This document shows, piece by piece, positions 22,970-35,160 of a stretch of 64,000 nucleotides of DNA. Location of the stretch: positions 41,536,766 through 41,600,765 of the forward strand of contig CM037785.1 of assembly GCA_021229015.1 (NCBI GenBank). Direction: 5' to 3'. The position numbers and the translations under genes were made by a program. The notes beneath the pieces are model-generated. The model was not told where the DNA came from. It saw nothing but the letters and a program-made list of their open reading frames with translations, and did not search any database. The stretch's first letter is position 1, and the number at the start of each line of letters is the position of its first letter. This stretch comes from Solen grandis. Lineage: Eukaryota; Mollusca; Bivalvia; Adapedonta; Solenidae.

Positions 22970-23368
22970 ATTGAGCATGCGCAGCTTTATTATTTCTATT
23001 AGTGCCCGGCTACGTTTATCGAGAATGGAGCCGGATTGCAGCACATGGACTCCGAACGTGCGCGTAGCGCAGCTCTCAAATATCTGTAGCGGATGACTTT
23101 ATGTTTGCAAACATTGCCAAGCATCCGAAGCCCAGGAACTTTACCTATGTTCTAGACGATTTATCTGTATGCTCAGAACATACCAGGGTAAGAGCCATGT
23201 CACACCGCGATATTTTATTCTTCCATGCCACCCTTCCAGGTGGAATTAGACATCTTTTATTTTTCTTTCTCTTTTTGACAGTTTGCAGGGCTGAGTTTTT
23301 CCAGCATACATCGTCCACATTCCGTTTGTTTTCTTTTTTCCTCCCCAAAACTCCATGGTTTTAAATAG
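22970..23368 (+). other. candidate small two-exon transcription unit
   Basis: GCATGCGCAG at 22975-22984 resembles an NRF1 site. A CpG-bearing stretch follows. ATG at 23025 (context GAGAATGG) opens only 23 codons, while ATG at 23101 opens a frame to a 5' splice-like GG|GTAAGA at 23188-23193. A long pyrimidine tract ending TTTTTGACAG at 23272-23281 is an excellent 3' splice site. Removing the 94-bp interval keeps the frame (29 codons plus 28 codons, TAG at 23366-23368). No homology is recognised. The product could also be non-coding, or the signals chance. Confidence 0.3.
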
Positions 23369-25065
23369 GTTCTAGAAATGACGTGCTACACTTAAAAATG
23401 ATGGCCACTTCGTGAATCACTACACATGCCACACGATTTTTACGTCATTATATCAAAATAAATAATAAAATGTTTGCCAGTTTTTATAATGATATACAGT
23501 GATATGTCATACCGGTAATTGTATTTTCTACTTCTTGTATTGTGTAAATATTCAAAATTGTTTATTAAAAGTATAAGAACATTATTTTATACATGTCTGC
23601 ACTGTGATTAAAAACATATATATCCCAAAGTATGTCCATTATTAAAGTGTTCCCATCCAATTTTAGAGGTTCTCTGTATAAAGTATTTACACTGAATTCA
23701 TTGTGTCTGCATACGTATTATATATTATGTATAACCATTTAGATTGAATTTAATGTTTCTGTACATTCAATGTTACTGTATAAATCATCATTTTTGGATT
23801 CAATATTTCTGAAAAAAAGCAATAAACTCGGCAAATTCTATGTCAGCGAACTATAATGATTTTGCAGTATTTTACCGCAGAACAAGAATTTCATGATTTT
23901 TGATAAACACAGCCAAAGAGTGCAATTCCATTATTTTTTTATCTTTACTTTCACTCAAGACGTCCCTGCAGCTTGAAATATATTACATTTCAACGGTTTC
24001 AGAGGGTGATTTTTTCGCAAACAACTGTCAGATCTAATTGCATGTTTTGAGCACTCGCATTTACCTGCGCTGTCTCTCAGCATGCGAATACTTGATGTAC
24101 ACGCAATCATATAACGTTCATTCTGAAGCGTGAATAAATCATTTAATTGAGTTTGTCTCTATTCAACGTTGTATGTTATGCCGTCATAAACAATTTCGAT
24201 TCTTTTAAAATGACCGAAGGCACATACGAAAACGTGATTTATAAAAATGAAACTACGATTAACTCCAAGTGTAATGAACAGAACACGTGTCTCAAATTCT
24301 TTACTTTTATAAATACTGAACCAAAAAGAAACTTTCCTTTTCATTGTGATTTCTATGTGCCTCAAACTTGAGGTGATACTTGCCCATAATACGGCTTGGA
24401 ACTTTACAATCTTCCTTCACATACACTATTATTGGATTTAATGCAAAAATCTTAAAATCTGATTTATGACATTATAAAGAAAAGCAACATATTTATTTTT
24501 ATTCTAAAAGATTACAAATAACATTACTGATATACTTTTTAAATCTTTTACATTTTACTGTTTGGAATTTCAATATTTTTTTGTATACATTTTGTAATAT
24601 AAAGTTGCATTTTCATTTTAAATTATTGAAATTGTGACTAGTCATTTGTGAGTTCTGATTTTCACCCGTTTGGTCTTATGAAGAAAAAAAATCAACAATT
24701 GACATATTATCCAAAGCCTGAATGTTATCCTAGAATATAAGTGATTAAACATGTAGATCTGTTGCATTAAATAATACACTTACCCATTTTAGTACAAAAC
24801 AAACTTTTAAAGGAATGGAAAAAAATATTTTTAGTAGAGTATAACTGTTATGGTTATATTCATACGCATGCGTATTTCGAACATCGGAAATATTGAACAT
24901 CGGGTATATAAAACACCGGAATTATCGAACAAGTACATTTGATTATATGAGCAAAGTTTACTGTATATTGTAATTTAGACTTTGACCTATGTTTGCTTGT
25001 TCATTATTACATATAACAGTAAAGACATTTTCTGATTGGAATTATCCTTTTATGCTGATCACCAC
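23369..25065. other. AT-rich unique sequence, no feature seen
   Basis: Long AT-rich stretch. Overlapping ORFs at 24147-24371 on both strands lack any motif. Nothing is supported. Confidence 0.5.
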
Positions 25066-25066
25066 T

Positions 25067-25142
25067 TGTACTTACACACCAGGCCCCACCACTTGTACTT
25101 ACACACCAGGCCCCACCACTTGTACTTACACACCAGGCCCCG
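25067..25142. repeat. 27-bp triplicated unit
   Basis: Three tandem copies of a unit containing CCACTTGTACTTACACACCA. Immediately downstream the sequence returns to unique DNA. Confidence 0.95.
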
Positions 25143-25459
25143 TGTTCTCGAAAATAAAAATGTTACTTAAGTATGATTTCATACTCAAACTCAAACTATG
25201 CTCTTTAGTTTTAATAGGGATTTGAGTATGATACTTAAATCTGAGTCTGAAATCGTACTTCACAGGTTCACAGGTTAGGGTTAGGGGTCACAGGTTGACC
25301 CCTCCTTGGATCTTGTATTTTCTTATGTGATAAAATGAATGAAGGACATAAACATGGACCAATCTGCCTCATTGCATTTCTAAATAACCTAGAATCGTTA
25401 GAATAAAATAAAATTTCGACAAATTTCCGTTTTTAGAGTCTTTGAGTATATCGTGTCAC

Positions 25460-25620
25460 GGCTTTGATATGCCGCGACCGGGGATCAAACTTGTCACCCC
25501 ATCCCCTCAGAAGCGACCGGGGATCAAACTTGTCACCCCATCCCCATCAGAAGTGACCGGGGATCAAACTTGTCACCCCATCCCCTCAGAAGCGGACGCT
25601 TTTACCACATGGCCAACGAG
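25460..25620 (-). mobile_element. SINE family B head, internally triplicated
   Basis: On the minus strand this is the B-box part of the B head (GTTTGATCCCCGGTCGC). A segment of about 39 bp containing GACCGGGGATCAAACTTGTC is present three times in tandem, then TTTTACCACATGGCCAACG completes the A-box side. Body and tail are absent. Confidence 0.75.
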
Positions 25621-25709
25621 TTTACATAAATATCACATGTATATCACATATATCACATGTATATCACATAAATGTGCCTTAAGAGAACCGGTCGGTAACA
25701 TTGTATAAA

Positions 25710-26380
25710 AATTCAAATCAAAATTAATATGCATGGTTCTATAATCGATGTACATTGTAAATTAAAATTTGATACACAATTAAATAATTCTTTTATGAAT
25801 GTTCGCCCGCAGAGCTTTATCAAAAATCACGACGAAATATAACAGCACAACATTATTGCGTTTATTTATATAATTATTATTATATTTACAAATATAGGTA
25901 AAATATAAATAAGTCTTACATTAGCAAAGTTTTCATTTAATATATATAATTGATAGGAAATTGTTATTTTGAATTACATTGTTGTGAGGCTCAATATCCA
26001 ATGTAAATAATGATAATAATAACAGTAAACTATTATTATTATTATTGCTGTTGTTATTGTTGTAGCAGAAAAACATATCACTGTCGTAAAGAAAACAAAA
26101 GACAATGAACCAAAATCTTCAATTGGAAGGAGTACAAATGCCTTTATACCTCTACTACATTTACTAGTAAGTATATCAATTAAATTTCTATTATACTTTT
26201 GTTTTTTTGTTGTTTTTTTTTGTTTTGTTTTTTTGTCATACTTCTTTTACAGATATCGTTGTGCCAGTGTGTACAGAAATGATACTAAAAAGCCACTTGC
26301 ACGAGATTTATTATAAACTTTGATAATGCAAGATGTCATTAACATTTTATACCTCCAGAAGTCCTGCTACGGGCAATAAG
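25710..26380. other. AT-rich sequence, no feature seen
   Basis: ATT/GTT microsatellite-like tract near 26030-26065 and T-runs near 26200-26240. No gene. Confidence 0.5.
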
Positions 26381-26880
26381 CATCGCGATATTACGATGAC
26401 ATGTTCAGATGTCACAACTGACTGACAACAACAATCGGCCCGACTATCTGACACATTATGACACATTTAGACAGTTTTATACGTGCCACCCACAAATTCG
26501 TCTTCCATTTTACCGAGATAAACAATCGACTCATTTTCATCAACGGTAGCCCCAAATCTTGAGCCCCTTATCCCGTGCCATCGAGATCTCGTAGTTTAAA
26601 GCCGATGTTTATCGTGAGAGATCAACAAATAAACCACTTTACAGCGAAACATAGACTCTTGTTTTTACCTCTTATCGGAATTTAATGATCAGAACTATTT
26701 CTCGATGCGGAGCGATATCTGATTAAGAAGGATAGTGGTAATGAGGCAAAGAGTAATGTAAATAGTCCGTGCAATCGGAATCCCTCTGTGTATTTTCATA
26801 AAAAAGTATCCAGTCGATTAATAGCCCAGCGTGAATTTTTGGCGCTCGAAATCAACTTCATAAGTTGACATCGCCAAGGA
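26381..26880. other. complex non-repetitive island
   Basis: High-complexity sequence without tandem repeats, SINE matches or a sustained ORF, between AT-rich flanks. Such islands can be conserved regulatory DNA. That is inference only. Confidence 0.25.
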
Positions 26881-29015
26881 ACTAATGAGCTAGATATGTA
26901 AATAGACAGAAAATGTGATGGAAGCGAACCGCAAAGATGAAATATTATTTGCTAAACATGTGAAATAAAAACGAGTGAGAAAACGTTTGGAAAATACAAA
27001 ATAAACGTGTATGTTTCCAAACTGAAAGCAAACATTGAATATACAATGAATATCATTAAGTATACAATAAAGTTTAGACATATTTTAAACTGTATTATTC
27101 TTAGTTGTGACTCAAATACCCCCATTACATCCGCACAGGGTCATTTCTATTTGACATTCGCATATCCCAACTTCTCTCTTAATATTTCAAGCGATTCTCA
27201 CAAAAGTCGTCTGTGGAAATATCTTGTCACGTGGTACATCTGGAAGGCATCTCCCTTCTCAAGCTGTTCAGGGAAGGTTATTGCCGTTCCCTATTAAAGG
27301 TATACATTAATACTGTACAGTCTGGCCAGCCTGAAGAATTAATCTTAAATATCACAATTATTAAATCAAGATTGAAACAATAAATTTCACAATATACATA
27401 ATTATATAATAATATAATATGAAATTACAAGCCTTCATATATGCATATAACTTTGCATACTTTTTTTCATTTGATAAAAAATCAATAAAAAGAAAATAGA
27501 AAGAGAGGATTCAGCACTAAAATAAAAAAATTAAATTAGATATTTTTATAGTAATTTCTGCTAGGTATATTTAAATATTTCAGCAGGAAATTAGTCATGT
27601 TTCATTATTATTTATCAAACAGAGTGGAAATGTTATTTCTTTGTTTCAAATAATATTTCAAAATTTCAAACTAATCAAGCTGTATTACTCGACATTTTCC
27701 TCACGCGCCACCTAACTCATACAAAACCACATATATATGTGTCTATTATCGCATTAATAGCATAGAACAAAGTATCTCTGATGGACTAGAAAATGTCGCT
27801 ATGTTTTAATTTCCGGTTACCTATTTGCAGAATACAACCGGCGGACGTTTATTGGTGATAAATAGAGGCATTTTCCCGCTTAATTTAAGACGCTATGTAA
27901 AAAGGCGAACATACGTTGATTTCCTTGTGTAGAACGTCAAAACGTATTTACAAATTGTAAATTGTTTCATTAAAATAAGACCGTGCACCTCGATGGAATA
28001 TCCGCCTGGTAAGAATCTATTGTAACAGACGTTCAAATTAGCCGGCCCTCGTTGCGAATTAAGAAATAATTCATTTCCTTTATTCATTACACGTGTTAAC
28101 GTTCCTGAAAGCGTTGCAGCCCATTATAGCAGTCGTTTTCACCTGTTTGTGGGAGACACAAGATAGGAAATTGATATAGCTGATATTTGCAGACGACACT
28201 GCAGCAAACGATGAAGCAATCAAACAGTACAGTACTGTCCATCGATGTTCAATTAGAATGTAACAATCAATTACTGGTGCAGTATGGGAACAATCACGAG
28301 CATATTGAACCTGGAAGGATTTCTAGTCAGCAATAAATATGCTTAAAATAAGAAAAATCGCATCTGAAATTACACACCTAATAATATTGTGAGACTTCAT
28401 ATTTAGAGATCGCCATGTAATTCATTAGTGTTTTTTTTTTTACATATTCCTTCTTTTCGAATGTTGTATATACGTTTATGTTTTTGTTCATCTGTGCTGT
28501 TCTACAGAAACTAGACAATAGCGACCGGAGAATGTTTCTAATTCCTGTAGAACTGATTTGGATGAACACTAACATACTTAGTGGCATGTTTGGTCCTTTT
28601 AAGAAAATTAACACGCAAAAATGTAAAGGAATGAAGCGTTTTCATTAGATGACAAATAAAGCTGGCCACTAAGTGTTATTGTGTGTAATGCACGTGATAA
28701 TTTATTTTTATTCAAAATTTGCCCTATGACGCTTTACATTACACTTTTACCATCTGTTTTGTTGAACACGGTAATGTTCTTAGACAGAGGGTGGTTGATG
28801 GTACTGAAGCTGTCCAAACATCTTTCACCCTAGGAAAACCCTGGTACTGACTTGGTAAGATGTAAATGATATATGGAAAAAAAAGAAGATTTTTCTCAGT
28901 CGTGCAGACTGTTTAGAGTATGAGCTACAATATTGTACGAGGAAACATCAGAGACCCGGATCAGACAACTCATGGAAGGAACTGTTTGATCTGGGTCTAC
29001 TCTGTTTGCGAAGCC
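26881..29015. other. AT-rich unique sequence, no gene supported
   Basis: The 96-codon plus frame at 27007-27297 and the small minus frames lack motifs. At 28940-29015 there is a diverged repeat related to 7380-7480 (GATCTGGGTCTACTCTGTTTGC-type block). Confidence 0.4.
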
Positions 29016-29016
29016 G

Positions 29017-29060
29017 TCAAACATGACAAACATGACAAACATGACAAACATGACAAACAC
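29017..29060. repeat. 9-bp microsatellite
   Basis: Four to five tandem ACAAACATG units. Confidence 0.9.
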
Positions 29061-31340
29061 GTCTATATGAGTAAAATAACAACCTTGAATTAAAACTTAA
29101 GATACAGTTTATTTATTTATTTATTTATTTATATATTTATCATTCGATTTATGCATTATCAGTATTTCGTTTAGGGGAGAAAATATTACACTTCAAATTA
29201 TTAGATGGGAAAATAAATCATCATAGTCGAAATCCATTTTTCAAAGAAAGAAAATTAAATTTCGTGTCTGAACTCCCGTTCTTATTTAGTATTTTTAAGT
29301 ACGCAGATTATGAAGGTGCTAAGTCACGTGACTTTTTAAACTTTTTAAAATGTTTACGTGCAGTACCCACTTAACAGAATTTATGTTATTTCTGACAAGT
29401 TCCAATCGTTTTATGCCTGTTTCCGCCGCTAACCTTTATTTTTACCCCCATAATGTGAAAAAATAGAAAACAAAAGAAACAAAAATAAAGACCGTTCCAT
29501 GAGTGTAACGGTACAAGCATTACACCCTGCGTATCTCTCTCTGTTGGGTTCCCTACTTAAAGTGTCAACTAATTCCTCTCATACCAAGTCTACAATTAAT
29601 TGTGGACTACATCATCATTTCTCGCGGATCACAAGTTCTGAGAACGGCTTGCCTAGAGTTACATCGTTTAACATGCTCCCTTTGAGATATAGTGCTATCT
29701 GGAGAGAAGTTAATAATATGTTAACATATGAAATATATATAATTTATCATTAATATCATTATCCATTTTTTTGTAGATTTTCCATTCATAATAAATGCCA
29801 ACGACCAACTGAATGCAAACAAATAATGAGCGGATCATTGCCGTGTTATGTATTGCAATGGGATTCCTTTATTGCAAAATTGAATGCTCCGGTAAAAAAT
29901 GAGTTAATATATCATATAGCATTGTAAGATGTATATGCTATCATTTATCAAGTATTTTTTGTAAAAAGGGAAATATAATAAAGAAGAAGAAAAATATTAA
30001 AAATATGAAAGAATTTTATTTATTGAATTATGTAAAAGATATACATGTACATTATAAGACCATGTTACCTAAAATAGAAGTATTGAAAATTTAAAAGGAA
30101 ACCTTAAAGCTATATGAAATAAAAAATAACTATTTAAATAACTTGATAATATGGAAAAATAAGATTTTTTTCTTTAAAAAACACCGAAAGATTTGTACAG
30201 TTCAATTTACTTAAACCACTAAAATGATCAAACGAAAAAAAAAATGATTTTGAACTTATCATTTTTTATCATTAAAATCAAAATAAACTCTTATTCATTT
30301 TCCTCATTACATACCGTTGAAAATTATAATACAATTTACCATTTATTGTATTTCTAACCACGTGTTTTAACATCTTAAGATAAATATTATAAAATTCAGT
30401 TCTGTTCTGTTTTATCACAACACAACGAAATAAAAGCAGAACCAGTATTCGCTATATGGATAACTGAATGACATATAAAAAATGTAAATACATGTACAAG
30501 TATTGCAACATATTTTCACCGTATTTTTCTCTCTAAACACTGGAATCTCTCACGATACCGTGTCCCCCCACTGGTAGACCACTGCTTTATAGTCCAGTGT
30601 TTCATGTTTACATTTCCTTGGTGACTTTTATACGAAAACCTGTCAAGAAAAATGTACTTGGAATGGTAAATTAAAAGGGCCTATCATTTATAGCCGAAAT
30701 CGTAGTAAAGTCCTGATAAAAAAATATCAGATAGCATATACGACTGTATATTAGGGTGGCGTATTTTTAAGTGAATGTTTTCCGAAATTATTTCTATTTC
30801 ATGTGGTGTATTCCGTTCTACAATAACAGTGTTTTGATAATATTTATCATGGTATAAACTTTGTAATAAAATATAATTAATAAAATTTGAATATTTATTC
30901 ATATTTTTTGTTTAATTTGTACTGGATTGAACTGAGGAAAAAGGAATTAGTTTAGGTACATTTACAGATATTTTTATTCGATTTAAACTTTACAGTTTTT
31001 CGTCTTACAAATGTATACATTTAATATAACAAAATATAATGATATAATTAGCCAGGACAAGCAATGTTTTCTTGGAAATTTTGTTAACTATACAAGTTAT
31101 TCTTTAAATCGGCTAATAATAATTATTGCCTTAATCCTATTTTTTTAATTTCATTATTAAAATAAAAAAAAAAAAAAGGAAATAAATTGAGTGAATCGTT
31201 CAAAAATGTAATAATACTAAATGAATTAATAATTCTATATATTCAATAATAAACAGTTACCTTAGATCAATCTCAAATAAATATGAAATTGTTTTGAATA
31301 TAGAAAATTAACTGTTACTTATATTGTGGATTCTATTATT
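29061..31340. other. AT-rich unique sequence, no gene supported
   Basis: ATTT repeats near 29108-29140. An AATAAAGAAGAAGAA stretch near 29970-29990 looks like a retroelement 3' end but is not assignable. The 84-codon frame at 29499 has no known motif. Confidence 0.4.
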
Positions 31341-31480
31341 ATTTAGACTGTACGATTCATACATAGAAAAATTTTGTATTTGTATATTTTCTCGTATTTG
31401 TCTATGTCATATTTAAACGCTTTTTGTAAATAACCAAAGTCATAATGTCGATTGTGCCAATAAATTTGATTTGATCGATT
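31341..31480 (+). mobile_element. LINE 3' end fragment
   Basis: TACGATTCATACATAG, AATTTTGTATTTGTATATTT and the closing AATAAATTTGATTTGATCGA match, in order, the 3' untranslated end of the LINE copy finishing near 45790. The end repeats TTTGA, like the TTGAG tail at 59453-59473. Heavily 5'-truncated. Confidence 0.65.
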
Positions 31481-31780
31481 ATAAATTATTCTGTAGCGTT
31501 CGAAAGAGACTATTATGTAGTGACACTAAATTACACAGTTTTCAAATTAGCGGTAGACAATATTCATTTTAAAGCTAATTATTGACAAAATTCAGTTCAC
31601 TTTTCCAGCCTGTCTCTTCTTTGTTGAGTATCTATCAGAAGAGTGTTTTGATAGGGCAGATAATTGTGTTCATATTGCTAGTATTACATTGGATGATAAT
31701 ATGCGAGTTAATGATGTTATGAAGAACACTGCAAAATTGATACGATGAGACCGCCATGATACTTATAAACAACAGAAAAT
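31481..31780. other. unique sequence up to the SINE-C target
   Basis: Nothing recognised. The last 14 bases (31767-31780) are the TSD of the adjacent SINE. Confidence 0.5.
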
Positions 31781-32001
31781 ATAATGTGCGAGAAAATATT
31801 ATTTTCAGGGCGCCGTGGTCCAGTGGTAACGTATCCGATTACGGATCCGAAGGTTGTTGGTTCGAACCTCGCTGGAGGCAAGAATTATTCATGACATTCC
31901 CAGGCGCAAAGTACTGGTCCAACCCAGGAACCGTCGAGAGGGATTAGTATAAGTTGGAAGAACTTGTTTCCCAATCGACGTAAAATAAATAAGTTTAAAC
32001 T
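31781..32001 (+). mobile_element. SINE family C (tRNA-Arg-like), full-length with TSD
   Basis: A tRNA-like part at about 31808-31878: A box GTGGTCCAGTGGTAACG, anticodon-like loop TTACGGA (ACG, Arg-like) in an imperfect stem, and B box GGTTCGAACC. A unique body and an AAATAAATAAG tail follow. The unit is bounded by a perfect 14-bp direct repeat AAACAACAGAAAAT at 31767-31780 and 32002-32015. Stem mismatches argue against a functional tRNA gene. A second, minus-strand copy is at about 61440-61560. Confidence 0.85.
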
Positions 32002-32270
32002 AAACAACAGAAAATCAACCCTCGTGAATTTACTTTGAAACTGTTTAAATTTTATCATGAAAATATCATCGCATATTTAAAAAAAAAAAAAAAAAGGAAA
32101 GTAAATGAAAATGTATAATCATTAAAAAGAATAATGGTTTCATTTTTCCCCTTTTTGTCACCAAGGTTCAAATATAAACAAATTTCAAAACTTTACGTTG
32201 TTCAACTTGTTTTCCCCGACCCTGGCTAACAAGTAAAGTCATGTAATTAAACTTCCTTGCAACTAAAACT

Positions 32271-32504
32271 TTATAGGGCTATTTGAAGTTGCAGGAAACT
32301 GACCTTTCTCACAATTTGAGGCACAAATCCGTCACGGTCGAGTGCCACAAGACATTTGATCGCAGTTTGTTGTACACGGCACAGCGATGGAACGATAGAT
32401 AAGCAAGGAACAAAGAAATAGACACCGTGGCGTGGATCTATCATTATTACGTCATCCAAGACATTCGGAACACTAGACAGAGTGCCGTACTGTACAGTAA
32501 CCAT
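32271..32504 (-). other. orphan ORF, possible exon
   Basis: A 77-codon minus frame starting with ATG at 32504. Its codon composition is mixed rather than AT-driven, and AAG|GTCAGT near its 3' part could be a 5' splice site. I recognise no family, signal peptide or membrane segment. It may be an exon of an unknown gene or a chance frame in a conserved element. Confidence 0.2.
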
Positions 32505-33004
32505 GCCCGGCTATGGCAGTCATGGTTTTGAAGAAGATTTGAGACACAGACCGTGAAATTAAAACATCCAATAAATTTAATTCGGTTGGCGGGGCTATTT
32601 CTCTGGTCGGTGAAGTCTGTGTTTTCGGCAGCCCTTTAATCTCAGAGTTTTCAGCATTTCTTGTAATTACCTCCCTTTATTGTTTAATGAGTAGGTCAAC
32701 ATGTGAGGAGATACAGTATACGTGTTACTTTGTAGTTCTAACGAATCTGTTTAGATATTCCTTTCTCTGACAGGCTGGAACTATGTTTTCACTGACCCAT
32801 GGGTATATATTGGGGATTAAACGCTGACAAAGTTTTAAAGTTATGAAACCCTCACGGTAACCCACCTAGTACCTGGCTCTGACATCGTGAAATAACCATG
32901 ATGAAATTTTATACAGCGTTCAAAAACTAAACAGAAAAATAAACACTACAAAAGGTAGTAGTTAATAAACTCTATCCGTTTTGCAATCCCGTGGACAAAA
33001 CAAC

Positions 33005-33005
<1 letters not shown>
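32505..33005. other. unique sequence, no feature seen
   Basis: No repeat or ORF recognised. Confidence 0.45.

Positions 33006-33007
<2 letters not shown>

Positions 33008-33050
<43 letters not shown>
33008..33050. repeat. GT microsatellite
   Basis: About 21 GT dinucleotides. Confidence 0.98.
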
Positions 33051-33052
<2 letters not shown>

Positions 33053-33217
33053 AATTAAAATGATTTAAGAAAATCAGGTTTTATGAGATATCAATTTTCT
33101 TATATCGATATTTTGTAATGTAGGAATATCAGATAATATTTTAAAACCAGTGTAGAAAGGATGCCAGTTGGTGACAGGTGGCTTTGAAATCCAACATGGA
33201 AGACAATTGAATAATTA

Positions 33218-33413
33218 CAGTCAACCCTCGATACATCGGCATTCGATACATCGGCATTCGATACAATGGCATACTTGGGTTCTTGCACTAAAAGTCATGC
33301 GACGGATTTATTACTCTTTTAACAACAGCAAAATTTGCTTCCGGTATCGGCAGCAACTCTCGATTAATCGATGAAATAGAGATTTACAAACACTGCCGGT
33401 CAAGGGTTGACTG
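33218..33413. mobile_element. pogo/Tigger-like MITE
   Basis: The 196-bp unit begins CAGTCAACCCTCGAT and ends AAGGGTTGACTG, which are inverted repeats. TA precedes the left end; the right flank is AATA, so the duplicate TA may be mutated. CATTCGATACATCGG is repeated inside the left end. CAGT...ACTG termini with a TA target fit a Tc1/mariner-pogo type non-autonomous element. Confidence 0.65.
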
Positions 33414-33651
33414 AATAAACAAGAATAGCCACAATCAAGAACTAGGAAGATCTATATAGAGAGATTTTTTATATAAGAATGTTATCATATCCCACCGATG
33501 AATTTAATGATTTCTCTTCTTTACCATTAGCATTATCAAATGCAACTTTTATCATAAAAATTAAAGACTTTGAAGGCCGAAAATATGTTGATCAACAAAA
33601 CCAAAAACAATAGATAAAAAGTGTTATGTTTGACACACACAACAACTGTAA

Positions 33652-33790
33652 CTCATAAATTTTCGTTGACATTAGATTTCGTTGATAATGTACCACAGCA
33701 AATTTCGTCGGTACAGTTATTCGTTTATTCATGTCCTAAAAAACGTGAGGTCTCGCACGAAAAATTGTGCCACACGAAATTAAATATTTT
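33652..33790. repeat. dispersed ACGAAAAT-type repeat, copy 3
   Basis: AATTTTCGTTGACATTAG, TATTCGTTTATTCATG and GCACGAAAAATTGTG share word order with 13138-13295 and 20608-20800. Diverged; boundaries approximate. Confidence 0.45.
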
Positions 33791-34319
33791 TAATTGAATT
33801 ATTTTTATTGAGATGTTTGTTCAACGAGAATGTATGTGATATGAATGTTAAAATGGTCGGATCCTAAAATGTACTGACACAATATATATATTTTGAAGTC
33901 ATTAATATAAGCATTAACGTCTAGAGTAACTTAGTCTTTACATACAATATACCCGTGGTTTATTATATTAATAACGAGAAACTGAAATGACAAATTTACT
34001 GCTTAGAAAGTCGTTTTAACGAGATTAATCTGGTAAATTATGCAGACACGTCTGCGTTTGTGTAATATCCCACACAGGAAATCAGGACATTTAAGTTTTT
34101 GTCTAATCAAAAAATATATAAAGCAATGATCAAATCATAAAATTTTGCATTAGGATTATGCTTTTTTTCTGTAAATTCTGCATAAATAATCCCTTTACCT
34201 TTAATGAATTTCATTTTCCGTAATTACGTAAATCATTTTCACTGAAATATTTCCCTCCTTTCCAGAGAAAAAAAAACTGCTAAATTCTGCTAAGATATTA
34301 AGGTAAAAACTATATTTTT
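33791..34319. other. AT-rich unique sequence, no feature seen
   Basis: No repeat family or credible ORF. Confidence 0.5.
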
Positions 34320-34650
34320 GTGAAGTTTACTTTCTGTGCTAATGAAACAGCGAGGCCCCACAGGTCCCCGAGCGACCAGATGGCGCCCTAACGTGCCCGC
34401 GACTTTCCGCCCCATATAGCTCGGTTCAAGATGCACGTGCTTATTAAAACCCCGCTTGACGGCATCACTGACGCACAAAACCGAGGCTCTAATAGATATT
34501 TGCATAGGGCCGGTAGTAGAGCCAGGAACCAGACTCAGAAATCCGACAGGGCTGGTCATTAATGTTTCAACGGTCGGGCCTAATGAAAGATATGATATAA
34601 ACCACGGCCCTGTATTGAAGGAAAACGTTCTACACTCGTCTTAGGGTTTC
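34320..34650. other. complex GC-richer island, possible conserved element
   Basis: Markedly less AT-rich than its surroundings, non-repetitive, with open frames on both strands (89 codons minus, 62 plus) but no motif. A conserved non-coding element or an exon is possible; neither can be decided here. Confidence 0.25.
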
Positions 34651-34936
34651 TCGCGATGTTTTATTTGTATGCTCCGGGCTTCATTAGATGGAAAAATATA
34701 AAAATTGCCCAGCGCACTTATATGTGAAAGCTTTATGAAGGAGGTTGCTTTTATCATTCCGGTTTTATTACGATAATCATTGTCAAAAGGCAGTTGTGAA
34801 ACCGTCTGTTTTCACACAAACGACCAAAGAGCTGATCTTGTGCTTTCTTTTGCTTTTGCATTTCTGGAACTGAATGGATTGTAATTTGTTTATATATAGA
34901 CTATATATGTAATTTATCTTTCATGGAACACACACA

Positions 34937-35160
34937 CATCCGTGGCCGAATGATAACAGCCGCTGTTTTGTCCCCTCACCGCTGTGGGCTCGAGTCCAGG
35001 TCTGACCATTCAGATCCTGCGAGAAAGTCTTCAGCTGACTTGTATCGGTAAATCTACGTAAAAGAAATAAGTTTAATATAAAAACGGTCGATGAATCTGA
35101 GCAATCGGGGTCTGCCTCCACCTGTAATGTGCTGGACATCGAACAACAACAACAACACAC
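34937..35160 (+). mobile_element. SINE family A with foreign internal segment
   Basis: Head CCGTGGCCGAATGATAACAG, CCCCTCACCGCTGTGGGCTC and later GGGGTCTGCCTCCACCTGTA and CTGGACATCG with CAA tail are family A. Between them, 35048-35090 reads CTACGTAAAAGAAATAAGTT, matching the 3' end of SINE C (31975-31997) rather than the A body. Confidence 0.8.

Noticed and set aside
25274..25285. TTAGGGTTAGGG, possible interstitial telomere
   Set aside because: Only two units, set within other CACAGGTT repeats; too short to mean anything.
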